From CAVQMC01 sp963713505 (lineage in GTDB: Bacteria > Bacteroidota > Ignavibacteria > Ignavibacteriales > Ignavibacteriaceae): a stretch of 64,000 bases of DNA. The DNA lies in the NCBI GenBank assembly GCA_963713505.1, contig CAVQMC010000011.1, forward strand, positions 124,001-188,000, read 5' to 3'. The position numbers and the translations under genes are program-made. The notes under the pieces are model-generated. The model did not search any database and was not told where the DNA came from. It was given only the letters and a program-made list of their open reading frames with translations. Each line of letters begins with the position of its first letter. Within the stretch, counting starts at the first letter, position 1. Shown here in pieces: positions 18,376-29,672 of the stretch.

Positions 18376-18407
18376 CATTTTCAAAAATTAATTTATTTAA
18401 TTTGATA

Positions 18408-19122
18408 CTATTTAAGCAAAATCATTTTCTTCGTCTTACTAAATGAACCTGCTTGAATCCTGTAGAAGTAAATTCCGCTGGCAAGATTATCACCGTTAAA
18501 GTTTATTTTGTATGTTCCGGTATGTTTAGTTTCATTAACTAAAGTTGTTACTTTTCTTCCAAGTTCATCATAAATTGTAAGTGTTACATGAGTAGTTTTA
18601 GGAATTGAATATTTAATAACTGAACTATTGTTAAACGGATTAGGATAGTTTTGATATAATTATAAATTTCGGTACAAATGGACTATTATGATTTTCAACA
18701 TTTAATATTTGATTATTAAGAAACAGCGAGTCATCAATCGAACCGTCATTTCCAAGATCGATTAAAATTTTAACAGGATCGTTTTCAAGATCATTCCAGT
18801 TTGGAACTATATAGTGTGCGGAATTTTGATCAATCGGAACTGAGTAGTGGGAGAAAGGAGCGGTTCCCGAGCCAGAAAATATTTTGAGTTTTAGGTCATA
18901 ATTAAAATTGTTTCCATAATTCTGCATAAGAAGATCACTGCTATTTAACTTACTAATATGAAGTGAATCCTCATTTGAAACTTTTAAATTTTCTGTGGCA
19001 AGTTCTTTAGTATTTATTGTATCAATTAAGAAAACTGTTTTTGTATCAAAAGTTTTTAGTGCTACATCAGGGTTATATAATGCAAAACCGTTTCTATGAT
19101 AATTTAATAAAATCGGTTTCAT
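18408..19122 (-). pseudogene. C-terminal remnant of a T9SS cargo protein, frameshifted
   Basis: The first frame (19122-18640) encodes 160 residues without a signal peptide, starting abruptly inside what looks like an adhesin-type beta domain. A one-base break near 18655 separates it from a complete type IX sorting domain in the next frame: YQNYPNPFNNSSVIKYSI, then LGRKVTTLVNE, and LASGIYFYRIQAGSFSKTKKMILLK ending at 18408. A T9SS cargo needs a Sec signal, so the 5' part is missing or lies in another frame; no such sequence was found before 19250. Most likely a truncated gene. Confidence 0.6.
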
Positions 19123-19295
19123 TATTTTTAACGTTTTTTCTCCAAATATTAAAAATTTCTGAATTAGAAAGAAAATGCAGATAAGATAATGAATATATAG
19201 AATTGGTAAATCAAATAAATAAAGTTTTGCTTTTTAAAAGAGCTTTTAGTTCATTGTAATTTCAAGATTATTTTTATCATGTTTAAGGGGATAAA

Positions 19296-20101
19296 TTGAA
19301 ATCTCAGCGATTACGACTTGCATCTTTATTGGTGGCAATTCCGGCAGCCGTTTCTGCAATCGGCGGATTAATTGTACCGGGAATTTATAAAGGATTATTT
19401 CCTGATGATTTTCTGCCTGGCACCATTCCGCAGGATATTCTAACAATTTTGGTTTGTGCAACTTTAATTATTTTGTCATTTGGTAAAAGTAAAAATAATA
19501 TAAAAGTTAAGGTTGTTAATCTCGGATTATTCGGATCTTTATGGTATTTATACGGAATATTTACAATTGAAAGAGTTTATAATTGGTTTTATTTACTATA
19601 TGCGATTACATTTGCTGCTTCTTTTTGGTCTATGATTTTTGTAACTGCTAATATCAACTGGAAGCAGATAACATTTGAATTAAGTAAGCCTTTAAAAAAA
19701 CTTTCCGGTTTTTCATCAATAATTATTTCAACTGTTTTTACTGCAATTTGGATTGCGGCATTAATTCCGCTGATGATTTCACATAACAGGATCGAATATT
19801 TATACTCAATATATATACTTGACCTTTGTTTTATAATGCCCGCATTTTTTATGACCGGAATAATGACACTGAAAGGGAAAAGCAATCGGCTCTTTATTAA
19901 ATCCTGCTATGATGATAATCGGTTTTTTTGTAATATTTCCGTTGGGATTAAACGAAATCGGCTAAACCATTTTATAATATGGAGATAAATTTCGGACCAA
20001 TGATAGTATCTTTTGCTTTTTCTATATATATGCTTTTCGTCGCGATTATTCATTTGAGAAAAATTAAAATTGTGTTAAAGGAAAATATGAATATTAAATA
20101 A
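19296..20101 (+). CDS. Multi-pass membrane protein of unknown function, two frameshifts
   Basis: Starts at TTG with AAGGGG upstream. The first 196 or so residues contain six hydrophobic helices (VAIPAAVSAIGGLIVPGIY, ILTILVCATLIILSF, WFYLLYAITFAASFW, IIISTVFTAIWIAALIPLM among them). A +1 break near 19880 (extra A in GGGAAAAGC) and another near 19962 (extra G in ATCGGCT) must be repaired to continue into LLNPAMMIIGFFVIFPLGLNEIAKPFYN and a last helix FGPMIVSFAFSIYMLFVAIIHL, ending at 20101. The repaired length is about 268 residues. No named family recognised. Confidence 0.55.
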
Positions 20102-20140
20102 AAACATTTGAAAGAATAGTAAGTAACTTTAGGAGTTAAA

Positions 20141-20680
20141 ATGAAGCATTATAAAATACCTATTAAAACAAAATTACTTATTTTTGTAATAATAATAAGC
20201 TGTTTAATTATCAATATTAATTCTTTTGCACAGGATAAAAACCAAAACATGAAAGATTCTTCCTTAATGCATAGACAGCATATGATCCATTCCGAAAGTC
20301 CTATGGTTATGCCGTTTAATATGAATAAGGTTACGCATTATTTTTTGAAAAACGAAAGCGGCGGAATATTAATGATAAAGACAAAAGATAAAAAGGATAC
20401 AACACAATTAAAACTTGTAAGAGCTCACCTTCAAAAGGAATATAAGTTATTTTCGAATGCTGACTTTAGAGATCCTAAAACTTTACATGGATTAAATATG
20501 CCCGGATTAGATGTTTTATCTAAATCAAAAGGGAAATTTAAAGTTGAGTATAAAAATTTATCTAACGGAGCAGAGCTTAATTTTATTTCAAAAGATTCTA
20601 AAGTGATAAAAGCAATTCACACATGGTTTGATGCTCAATTAAAAGATCATGGAAAGGATGCGAAAAGCAGTTTGGATTGA
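20141..20680 (+). CDS. Conserved periplasmic protein of unknown function
   Basis: 179 residues. Signal peptide to about residue 30 (INSFAQD). The mature protein has a His/Met-rich start (MHRQHMIHSESPMVMPFNM) that could bind copper or another soft metal, then the conserved blocks THYFLKNESGGI, LVRAHLQKEYKLF, DPKTLHGLNMPGLDVL and IHTWFDAQLKDHG. The same blocks occur in short bacterial proteins sometimes mislabelled aspartate carbamoyltransferase. Metal binding is only an inference. GGAG precedes the ATG. Confidence 0.65.
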   Translation: MKHYKIPIKTKLLIFVIIISCLIININSFAQDKNQNMKDSSLMHRQHMIHSESPMVMPFNMNKVTHYFLKNESGGILMIKTKDKKDTTQLKLVRAHLQKEYKLFSNADFRDPKTLHGLNMPGLDVLSKSKGKFKVEYKNLSNGAELNFISKDSKVIKAIHTWFDAQLKDHGKDAKSSLD

Positions 20681-20723
20681 GACTTAGAAAATTATAGTTG
20701 AATGATTCGCTAATTGTAACCGC

Positions 20724-20779
20724 AAAGAGCGCTAAGAATGTAGAGTTCCGGTTTTTTCTGGATTTCCTTAACGCTCTTT
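20724..20779. repeat. Long inverted repeat
   Basis: AAAGAGCGCTAAG (20724-20736) and CTTAACGCTCTTT (20767-20779) are inverted copies with one mismatch, around a 30-base loop. There is no following T-tract, so it resembles a dispersed palindromic repeat more than a terminator, although it sits between converging genes. Confidence 0.55.
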
Positions 20780-20833
20780 ACTGCTAAAAAATGTAAACAA
20801 TATCCTAATTTATAACTTCAAAATTATTCCTGA

Positions 20834-23238
20834 TTAGAGATTTACTCTTACGGAACTTATAAAATTTCTTCCGGGCGCTGTAATTCCTGATGAATACGGT
20901 CTATACCTTTGATCGGTGATATTTTCCACTCCCAGATAAATTTCAAAATTATCCAATAACTGATAACTCAGTTTTAAATTTAATGTATACCATGATGGAG
21001 TATAAACATTTCCATTACCATCTAAAGCATACAAATAATCCTTTTCAATTTCACTCGGCGGCATATCATTAAAACTGATTTCACTGTTGTAAACAGCAAA
21101 TATATTTGCTCCGAATTTATCTTTTCTAAAAAGCAATTCGGTTTTGCCAAACATCGGCGCAGCATGTCTTAACGGAACAACATTTCCTGCATCATCTTCT
21201 TCCTCGCCTTTTTGATAATTAATTTGTCCTTTAAATGTAAAGTAAGCTGCAAATTTAATATCCAGCCCAAACTCAATTCCCCAAATTTTTGCATTTGCTG
21301 CATTCTGTACAGCCTGTACTTGACTCAAGGTTCCGTCATACATTATACTGTCTAATCCATTAAGTATAAAATCTCTTCTTACAAGTGCATTATCTAAGTA
21401 AGAATAATAACCTGCAATATTGAACTCGGCAACTTCATCAAATATTTTCATTAAACCTAGTTCTGCATTATAAGCATATTCCGGTTTAAGATTAGGATTT
21501 GGAACAACAACAGAACCCGGTTCGGAATCAAATACTTTTCCAAGATCATCTATATTCGGAGCACGGAAACCGGTTGATAAATTAAAGTTAATTTGCCAGT
21601 CATTTTGAGGATGCCATACGAGTCCTGCATTTCCGGTTAAAGCACCAGTATTCATTTTTGCTTTTGTAAATGGAAATGGATAATAAGTTGTATCAAAGTT
21701 AGCATTTATATTAACGAAATTATATCTAGCTCCTGTTTGTAAAATAAATTGAGAGCTTAGTTTGTTTTTATAAGTTAAATAAACTCCATAGGAGTTCCAT
21801 GTTGAACCATCCGGATAACGTGAAGCGTCGGGTATTACATTACCTGTTAAAATATTTTCCGAGGTTCCCGATGAACCGACTTTATTCAAAACAGCTTCAA
21901 TACCGTAAAATAAGTTTGAACTTTCATTTATATTTTTAATAATATCAAGATTCAAAGAAAAAGCATCAACTTTTTCAATTCTGTTTGTTCTGTTTGCTGA
22001 ATTTAAATTTCTATCATGCCGGCTTTCTTCAAAGTTCTGATATGCAACTATTAATTTTGATAAATCATAAATTAAATTAGACGTATAATTTGTAATTTGC
22101 AGATTATTCATCATCCATTTTTGCGGACCGTAATACCACTCAGCAGATCTAAGTGTATTATTTCTAGGTCGAATTAATCTATCATATCTTGTTACATCGG
22201 AAGAAGCTGAATAATGAAACGCATATTCAAATTCCCATTCTTCAACCGGGCTAAATAAAATCTTCTGCATTAAATTAATTTGATTGTAACCGGATACTTT
22301 TTGTTCTTTAGGATTCGGATTAATTAATACGGTGTCCTTTCCATTTATTCTATCTTGATAAGTAGGTCTTAAAAAGTCTTCCGGTCCGTTTGAGCCCATA
22401 ACAAGATCACCAAAATCAGTGTAAGTTATGCTTGATAAAAAACCTAAATTTTTTAATCCAATATTAAAATGAACATGACCGGTTTTTTCGAGATTTGCGG
22501 AAGAAAATCTTCCCATTGCACCTGCATTAAATAATAAATTATCATCTGATGATAATCTTGGTGATAACGTATGAAAACTCATTACTCCTGCAATTGCATC
22601 GCTGCCGTAAATAACGGAACCCGGTCCAAAAATAACTTCCGTATGACTTAATGAATTTGCATCAAGTGAAATAACATTTTGCAGGTTTCCGCTTCTGAAT
22701 ATAGCGGAATTCATTCTCACCCCATCAACTACAATTATCAATCTGTTAGTGGCAAATCCGCGGATCATCGGACTGCCGCCGCCTAACTGGCTTTTTTGAA
22801 TAAATACATTTCCCGAGCATTCCAAGCATATCTGCTGTAGTTTGCGGATTTTGGAAATCTACATCCTGCGGAGATATAACTTTAACCGTATTCGGTATTT
22901 CGCTTCTATTTTCTTCCCATCTGTTTGTTGTTACTACAACATTATCCAAAGAGATCGTTGTACTTTTCATTAAAACAACAAAGTTATCTTTTTCTAATTT
23001 ATTAAATGTAGTTTCAATTTTTTCATATCCAATTAATCTGAAAATTATTTTTTTATCCTTATCGAGTTTACTTATATCAACCTTTCCGTTTGAATTTGTT
23101 AATAATGATCTATTGGGATCCGAGTTATAAACGGAAACTAATTCCAATGGTTTATCAGTTGCTTGATCTTTAACAGTAATAACTTGAGAGTACAATGTTA
23201 TACTGAATAATAACGCAATTAAGAGGATTAATTCTCAT
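20834..23238 (-). CDS. TonB-dependent outer-membrane receptor, two frameshifts
   Basis: Active-transport receptor of the outer membrane. After repair it has a signal peptide (LILLIALLFSITLYSQ), a carboxypeptidase-regulatory-like domain (KPLELVSVYNSDPNRSLLTNSNGK), a plug domain (VVVTTNRWEENRSEIPNTVKVIS ... GGGSPMIRGFATNRLIIVVDGVRMN) and a 22-strand barrel ending FISSVRVNL with the terminal Leu usual for such proteins. Breaks: an extra A in the signal peptide near 23232, and an extra A near 22808 restoring LGNVFIQKSQLGGG. About 800 residues. The plug and barrel look like those of receptors for metal-siderophores, cobalamin or haem; the substrate is unknown. Two small residual frames would otherwise be read as separate genes. 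Confidence 0.88.
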
Positions 23239-23415
23239 TTGTACACCTTTAAATTGATTTCACATAGTTCTGTATTTAAGGTAAAAGTTTGTATTACCGT
23301 TTTGTTTTTATAGTAAAGTATTTAAATGATAAGAACTATGTGCGGGGAGGTGGGGTTGTTAAAGTTTTTTCACCATCAAGAGTGTTCATTTTTATTATTG
23401 CAAATTGGTTTTTAC

Positions 23416-23881
23416 CTAACTCGAGATTTTGTAATCATTCTCTGCAATTAAAGAATTTGAATAAAACTGACTAAAAAAATTATTTATTGATGTAATATCT
23501 TTTAGTTTGTCCGGATCTTCTTCGGTTAAATTATCAAGGAATTCATTAAAATAAGAATATAAAGCAGTTTCATTTTCATCTTGAATACAATATAAATAAA
23601 TAACATCATCAGTTATTTTTTCACAAATAACATCATACATTATTTTGTCATACATGAACTCTTCATCATCTGTCCATTGCGATTTTATTTGTGTTTTTCT
23701 TGAAATCATTTTTTTTGAATTTAAAAGTGATTAATTGTGAATCGGAATGTCTGTTCATAATTATATTAACAATATCTGATTTGTATTTTGCCTGGTAAAA
23801 TTTAAACATCATAAATTGAATTGAACCATGGCTTACGATTAAAACCAGCATTATCATCGATATAATTTTTTTAAGCTGCAT
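23416..23881 (-). CDS. Small exported or anchored protein, one frameshift
   Basis: Two overlapping frames join across a +1 break near 23695 (an extra A in AAGAAAAACAC) into one protein of about 154 residues. An N-terminal hydrophobic segment (ISMIMLVLIVSHGSIQFMMF) is followed by SQLITFKFKKNDFKK then TQIKSQWTDDEEFMYDKIMYDVICEKI, a pattern I recall from small Bacteroidota proteins encoded next to TonB receptors. It is encoded on the same strand just upstream of the TonB receptor gene, so it is probably part of the same operon. Function unknown. Confidence 0.5.
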
Positions 23882-24118
23882 TTAAATATCAGTATGTAAT
23901 ATTTTAACTTATGATGAAGATTATTGAAAACTCCCTTATACTAAAATAAGCAAAAAAGTTAATACTTTTAATAAAAAATTATTGCAATTAAGATTAAACA
24001 AATTTATTTTTAATAATAAATATGGGAATTTTATAAAGGGGAGGTAGAATATTTCTAGAATAGACAATTCAATTTATATCAATATCAAGATTATTCAACT
24101 TATTTATAGAGCTTTTAT

Positions 24119-24235
24119 ATGCTAAAAGACTCAACTAATAAAATTGGATTTTTTATATTTCTATTTGTACAAACAAGTTTTGCACAAACTATCTTTCATC
24201 AAAGGAAATTTGGATTTGGATATAACTTAGGTTAA
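24119..24235 (+). pseudogene. Signal-peptide-only remnant of an exported protein
   Basis: 38-codon frame: Lys-rich start, hydrophobic core GFFIFLFVQTSFAQ with a good signal-peptidase site, then only HQRKFGFGYNLG before a stop. It looks like the first codons of a truncated outer-membrane barrel gene. Downstream sequence to 24320 shows no continuation in any frame. It could also be a tiny exported peptide. Confidence 0.35.
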
Positions 24236-24319
24236 GCTTCTGTTAATGAAATTGAAATAATTGCATAATTATACTATAATTTATAAGCAATATTCTTTCT
24301 TATAAAAAAAGGGGCTCAA

Positions 24320-24994
24320 ATGAAAAAATTATTTTTTATCCTTTTTGTTTTTTGTTACACTTCTTTATTTCCTCAAGAAAGTCAAAGATTTATTAATGTA
24401 AACGGAACATCTCAGCTTATTTTAAATGCAGATCAAATTGATTTCAAAATTCAAATAAAAGTAATAAATGATTCTGCACTGGAAAGTAAAACGTTAAATG
24501 ATAAATATAGAAACGTCCTTTTGGCAATATTAAAAAATTATAATGTTAGCGCCAATGATATTGAAACATCCCCCTTAACTTTTGGAAAAAATTATGAATA
24601 CAAAGACAGGGATAGAGTCCAAAATGGTTTTTACTCAATTGTAAATGTTTATTTCACTCTTAAAGATTTATCTAAATATTTTGATCTGACAAGTAAGCTT
24701 GCTGCAAACGAAAATTTTGAAGTATTAAGTTCAAGCTATAGTATTTCCGATTATGAAAAGCAGCATAAGCTTGCATATGAAAAAGCATTAATTGCAGCTA
24801 AGGAAAAGGCAGAATATATGTGCAAAACTTTAGGTGTTGCCTTAGACAAAGTTATTGAAATAGATGAAAATAATTCAAATGAAATTTATCCTAATCCTTT
24901 TAATACAACAACAAAAATTAATTCAGAAAACGGAAATGTAAGCGGAAAAGTTACATTAAGTAGAAGTGTAAGAGTTAAGTTTTCTATTAAATAA
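24320..24994 (+). CDS. SIMPL (DUF541) domain periplasmic protein
   Basis: 224 residues. Signal peptide to about residue 19 (LFPQES). The SIMPL fold is seen in RFINVNGTSQLILNADQIDFKIQIKV, the segment NVSANDIETSPLTFGKNYEY and the conserved YEKALIAAKEKAEYMCKTLGVALDKVIEI. Family members are periplasmic or membrane proteins, some linked to oxidative stress or surface assembly; the exact role is unknown. The stretch YPNPFNTTTKI near residue 191 mimics a T9SS sorting motif but lacks the rest of that domain. It is followed after 65 bases by an outer-membrane lipoprotein gene. Confidence 0.82.
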   Translation: MKKLFFILFVFCYTSLFPQESQRFINVNGTSQLILNADQIDFKIQIKVINDSALESKTLNDKYRNVLLAILKNYNVSANDIETSPLTFGKNYEYKDRDRVQNGFYSIVNVYFTLKDLSKYFDLTSKLAANENFEVLSSSYSISDYEKQHKLAYEKALIAAKEKAEYMCKTLGVALDKVIEIDENNSNEIYPNPFNTTTKINSENGNVSGKVTLSRSVRVKFSIK

Positions 24995-25059
24995 CTTCAT
25001 TTAATTGAATGAATGTATTGTAGTCGAAGATTATTATAAAATTTATTAGTAGGTTTATT

Positions 25060-26034
25060 ATGAAAAACCTAATCAAATTTTCTGCAATATTAGTTTTGAT
25101 TTTTCAGTTTGGTTGCGGTGTTACAAAAAATACTTTTTACTTGCAAAGTATTCAAATAAATGCCCCGGCAAAAGATCCTTCGGTACATATTATGAATGGG
25201 CAAAAAGCAGGTTCATTTACAATTACTCCACAAATTTCCATCAGTACAAATAATGACTTGCAGGGGAAAGCATCAAACCATACTTCTGTAAATTCAAATG
25301 GTGTTTTTCAAGTTGATTCAGGCTATGTTGACGGTAAATTAGTTTACTTCGAAGCTGATTCAAATTCATTTGATTTTAACGGAAAAAATCTAACATGGAG
25401 TTTTCCCGATTATAAAGTTGGATTAAATATGGACTATTGTCTAAGTGATCATATTGCTTTTGATATTGGTATGAATTATACTTCTAAAAGTTCTGCTTCT
25501 CTTGTCGGATGGAATGCAGGACTTGGTTTTTTCAGACAGAATAAATCTAATTCTATAAGAGTTGATGTGGGAGTTACCTGGCAGCAGGTTCAGTTTGATG
25601 CTTTAACTGTTGTGAAGACCGAATATGTTCCATACGGCGGAACTCCGCAGGAACCTGTTTTTACTTTTTTTAATGATGTAAAAAAAGAAAATTATTTGAA
25701 CCCGTATATAGCACTTACTTATAATTCATGTTATCAGGAATCTCCAATTAATTTTTATATCAACTTAAGTTATTTTACACAGACGCTTTTTGATTTTACA
25801 CCAAGCACTCTTAATTCGGCATTTTATCCTTTTAATTATGAAACTTCATTTAATGAAGATTTAAGAGGTGACGGCTCTGCAGCATTTATAGGATTTTCAC
25901 CCGGAATTTATTTTGATTTAGATGAATCAACCAGACTTGTAACCGGAGTAAATATTTTGAAAGAGGTAGAATTAGATAATTCTTCTCAATCTGTTTTTAT
26001 TTCACCAATGGTTCAGCTTAATGTAATTTTTTGA
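25060..26034 (+). CDS. Putative outer-membrane beta-barrel lipoprotein
   Basis: 324 residues. Lipoprotein signal with lipobox FGC at Cys19. The mature part alternates polar and hydrophobic residues as in outer-membrane strands (KVGLNMDYCLSDHIAFDIGMNYTSK, SIRVDVGVTWQQVQFDAL, NFYINLSYFTQTLF) and ends MVQLNVIF with a terminal Phe, the usual signal for barrel insertion. A lipid anchor together with a barrel is unusual but seen in Bacteroidota. No named family recognised. It may share a transcript with the SIMPL gene. Confidence 0.6.
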   Translation: MKNLIKFSAILVLIFQFGCGVTKNTFYLQSIQINAPAKDPSVHIMNGQKAGSFTITPQISISTNNDLQGKASNHTSVNSNGVFQVDSGYVDGKLVYFEADSNSFDFNGKNLTWSFPDYKVGLNMDYCLSDHIAFDIGMNYTSKSSASLVGWNAGLGFFRQNKSNSIRVDVGVTWQQVQFDALTVVKTEYVPYGGTPQEPVFTFFNDVKKENYLNPYIALTYNSCYQESPINFYINLSYFTQTLFDFTPSTLNSAFYPFNYETSFNEDLRGDGSAAFIGFSPGIYFDLDESTRLVTGVNILKEVELDNSSQSVFISPMVQLNVIF

Positions 26035-26200
26035 TTAAAGTTTTTTCAAAATGAATCATAAAAGTTGATTTTTTAACTAAATGAGGCACTATTAAAATAA
26101 AGACCTCTTAAAATATAGAATAACTACGGAAAATTATTGGAATATAATTTGATTGAATATTTGCATATTTTTGTGTGTTTTTAAATGATTATGCAATTTT

Positions 26201-27638
26201 ATGAGAAATATTCTATTTACTGTTTTATTAATTTCTTCAGTTTTTTACGGATTTAATTTTGGCAATTATGAATGGGAAAATATAAATAACCCTTTCTTAA
26301 ATCCCGACTCAATTAAAATTCAAAAATGGCACGATGCAGATACATCGGCATTTTCCTTTACATTTGATGATGGTTTTATAACTGATTATGAATATGCAAA
26401 ACCTGTTTTGGATTCATTCAATTATAAAGCAACTTTTTATATTATCACAGGCTTTTTAACTGATACTCTTCCGGGAATTTGGAGATACGGAACCTGGCAA
26501 CAGTTTAAACAATTACATAATGAAGGACATGAAATAGGTTCGCATACAGTAACTCATCCTCACTATGCCAAACATTGAAATCGGGGATACTTTAACACCC
26601 GGGACAATGGAATACGAAGCATATCAATCCAAAAAAACTATTGATTCGATTTTTACAGATACAAAGTGTATTACAATTGCCTATCCTTATGCAGAATACG
26701 ATTCGGATGTAATAAATGTTGTGAAAAAATATTATGAAAGTGCAAGAGCTCTTGATGTTGATCCTAATCCGTCATCGCTTCACGGTAATAAATATTATAA
26801 ATTAACTTCCAAAGTTGTCGAGTTTAATCTGCCGAGAAATTCAACTCAAGATGATGAAGATGAATTTAATGATGTTGTAAATTGGCTTAACGAATCAATC
26901 GACAGCAGCGGCTGGGCGATATTAATGATTCATGAAGTTTTTCCGTTTAGTTTACTTCAGCAGGCTTTGGATGAAGATTCATATTACCCGATGACAACTG
27001 AATGGTTAACTCAATTATGCAGTTGGATTCAAAATAAAAATATTTGGGTCGGAACTGCCGCCGACATTACAAAATACATGCATGAAAGAGATTGCGCATC
27101 TTTTCAGTTTATTTCAAAAACGGATAATGAATATACACTTGATTTGACCGATACACTTGATAATTCAATTTATAATTATCCGTTAACTTTAGATGTGGTT
27201 ATTCCGCAAAGTTGGGATTCACTTTTTGTTTATCAGGATAATCAAACTGCGGAATCAAAATTAATTCTTAATGAAGGAGAAAAAATTGCCAGAATAAATG
27301 TTGCTCCTGATAAAGGACAAATACTTTTAAAAAACTCACCGCTTTTAGCAGTTTACGATAATAAAACACTTCCAGAAGAATTTAATTTATTTCAGAACTA
27401 TCCTAATCCTTTCAACCCTTCCACCAAAATCAAATTTCGGATTTCGGAATCCGGATTTGTTGCTCTAAAAGTATATGATGTTTTAGGCAGAGAAGTTAAA
27501 ACTTTAATAAACAAAAATATGCAGCCCGGAAATTATGAAGTTATTTTCGACGGAAAAAATTTACCAAGCGGAATGTATATTTACAGAATTGAATTGAACG
27601 GTATATCTTTAAATAAAAAAATGTTACTTTTAAAGTAA
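26201..27638 (+). CDS. Polysaccharide deacetylase with T9SS sorting domain, one frameshift
   Basis: Removes acetyl groups from chitin-, xylan- or peptidoglycan-like polymers. Signal peptide, then the NodB domain: FTFDDG (metal-binding Asp-Asp, about residue 54) and HEIGSHTVTHPHY (metal-binding His-x3-His). A +1 break near 26571 (extra A in CCAAAC) interrupts at HYA-NIEIGD; the next frame continues the domain (ITIAYPYAEYD, WAILMIHE) and ends in a type IX sorting domain (QNYPNPFNPSTKIKF ... MYIYRIELNGISLNKKMLLLK). Repaired length about 478 residues. Secreted and likely cell-surface anchored. Confidence 0.87.
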
Positions 27639-27691
27639 GTTTTTAGAATAATTAGATAAATTTATTCACATAATTTTTTTAAGGGGAAATT

Positions 27692-29638
27692 ATGAAAAAA
27701 TTATTTTTACTAATTGTTTTGATAAGTTTCCCTGTCTTTTCTCAAGTTCCTTTTACAAATTCGCCAAACTGGACATCTTCAGACGCTTTTAACGTTGCAA
27801 CCGGCGGAGCATTTGCAGATATAAACAACGACGGCTGGATAGATTTGGTAACGGCAAACGGTAATGATATTTCTCGCCAAAAAATTTCAGTTTATTATAA
27901 TGACGGCACAGGCAATATCCCGAATCAGCCTTCGTGGAATTCCACTGATATTGATTATCACGGACATTTGGATGTTGGCGATATAAATAATGACGGCTGG
28001 ATTGATGTTGTTGTTTCTGTTTATATCGGTCCGGGCGGGTTCGGAACTAAAGGCAAAGCAAAATTATATCTTAATAATCAAGGAACTTTGTCCTCAACAC
28101 CTGATTGGGTATGTGCAGACGAATTTTATACTTTCAGCTGCGCTTTAGGTGATGCTGATAATGACGGTGATCTTGATTTAGCTGTCGCAACCGGAGAATC
28201 TTATACATCATCACCTGAAAAGTTTAGGATTTATTATAATAATTCAGGCACTTTTGAATCATTACCTTCCTGGGAAAGTCAAATTGCAAGTTATGCTTAT
28301 GATGTTAATTGGTTTGATGTTGACAAGGATGGAGATTTGGATCTGATTTTTGCATGTGAGCAGTCACCAAACAAATTGTATTTAAATAATAATGGAGTAA
28401 TAGAAACAACTCCATCCTGGCAGTCAACAGATGCAAGTCAGCAGGCCAATTCTTTAGCAATAGGAGATATCAATAACGATGGTTATCTTGACCTTGCAAT
28501 TTCAGATAATAATCAGCTTGGCGGTCAAGGTAAATTCAAATTATATTTAAATAATAACGGAACTCTTGAAACTACTCCTTTTTGGACTTCGGCATTTTCA
28601 GGAACGGGCTCAGGGGTATTCCTTCATGATTTAAATAATGATGGCTTTGATGATTTGATAACAGGCGGATGGTGGCAGCCGATGAGAATTTATTTGAATT
28701 ATAACGGCAATTTTAATTCAACTCCAGAATATACTTCATCAACCGGGAGTGTTGTTGAAGTAATTGTAATGAGTGATGTAAATAAAGACGGCAATGTTAC
28801 ATTAAACTACAATTTTGCAAACGAAGATAAAAAATTATTTTATTTTCCTAAAGTACCTTTACAGTCGATTAATTATATTCTTTTTGATACTTCTTCTGTA
28901 GATGTAAGCAATTATTGTTATGATCTTGAAACAGGATGGATCAGTTTTAATGATATCCCTTCAAATGTAAATAATATTATTGTTAATGTTGATATTTCTT
29001 ATAATCAAGATATTGCTATTACAAACTGGGATTCCAATATTGGAAATTATATTTTCATAAATCAGAATCCTCCTGTTCCGGTTGAACTGACAAGTTTTAC
29101 AGCAAAATTAATTGATAAAAATATAGTTTTAAATTGGACAACAACAAGTGAAACAAATAATCACGGGTTTGAAATTCAGCGAAGTAATAATCAAAAAGAA
29201 TGGGCAACAATAGGTTTCAAAGAAGGAAGAGGTACAACATCCTCTGAACAAAATTATATTTATTCAGATAATATTTCTGATTTAAATTTTCAAAAGATAT
29301 ATTATAGATTAAAACAAGTTGATTTTAACGGGCACTTTAAATATTCAAAAATAATTAATGTTGATTTAATCCCATCCGGATTTGAGTTGCAGCAGAATTT
29401 CCCGAATCCATTTAATCCTACTACAAAAATCGGATTCGTGATTTCAGAATCAGGAGTTGTTACTTTAAAAGTTTATGATATGTTGGGAAGAGAAGTTAAG
29501 AATTTATTAAACAAAAACATGGAGCCGGGTGATTATGAAATTAGTTTCGACGGAACAAATTTGACCAGTGGGATGTATTTTTATCAAATTCAAGTAGGAA
29601 AATATTCAGCCATTAGGAAAATGATTTTAATAAAATAA
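27692..29638 (+). CDS. FG-GAP/VCBS-repeat T9SS cargo protein
   Basis: 648 residues. Signal peptide to about residue 18. Residues 30-370 hold several FG-GAP repeats with calcium-binding-type Asp/Asn loops (DINNDGWIDLVTA, DADNDGDLDLAVA, DVDKDGDLDLIFA, DINNDGYLDLAIS), forming an integrin-alpha-like propeller. Then comes a linker domain PVELTSFTAKLIDKNIVLNW typical of Ignavibacteria cargo, and a type IX sorting domain (QNFPNPFNPTTKIGF ... MYFYQIQVGKYSAIRKMILIK). Probably a surface adhesion or binding protein. It follows the deacetylase gene by 53 bases with AAGGGG before the ATG. Confidence 0.88.
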   Translation: MKKLFLLIVLISFPVFSQVPFTNSPNWTSSDAFNVATGGAFADINNDGWIDLVTANGNDISRQKISVYYNDGTGNIPNQPSWNSTDIDYHGHLDVGDINNDGWIDVVVSVYIGPGGFGTKGKAKLYLNNQGTLSSTPDWVCADEFYTFSCALGDADNDGDLDLAVATGESYTSSPEKFRIYYNNSGTFESLPSWESQIASYAYDVNWFDVDKDGDLDLIFACEQSPNKLYLNNNGVIETTPSWQSTDASQQANSLAIGDINNDGYLDLAISDNNQLGGQGKFKLYLNNNGTLETTPFWTSAFSGTGSGVFLHDLNNDGFDDLITGGWWQPMRIYLNYNGNFNSTPEYTSSTGSVVEVIVMSDVNKDGNVTLNYNFANEDKKLFYFPKVPLQSINYILFDTSSVDVSNYCYDLETGWISFNDIPSNVNNIIVNVDISYNQDIAITNWDSNIGNYIFINQNPPVPVELTSFTAKLIDKNIVLNWTTTSETNNHGFEIQRSNNQKEWATIGFKEGRGTTSSEQNYIYSDNISDLNFQKIYYRLKQVDFNGHFKYSKIINVDLIPSGFELQQNFPNPFNPTTKIGFVISESGVVTLKVYDMLGREVKNLLNKNMEPGDYEISFDGTNLTSGMYFYQIQVGKYSAIRKMILIK

Positions 29639-29672
29639 TTCTATTTGATTCACATTTTAAAAGGATAAAACA

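Noticed and set aside
24887..24930. YPNPFN motif in the SIMPL protein suggesting a T9SS sorting domain
   Set aside because: The rest of the sorting domain (the LGREVxTL and SGxYFYRL strands and the KKMxLLK end) is absent, and the SIMPL domain continues through the motif.
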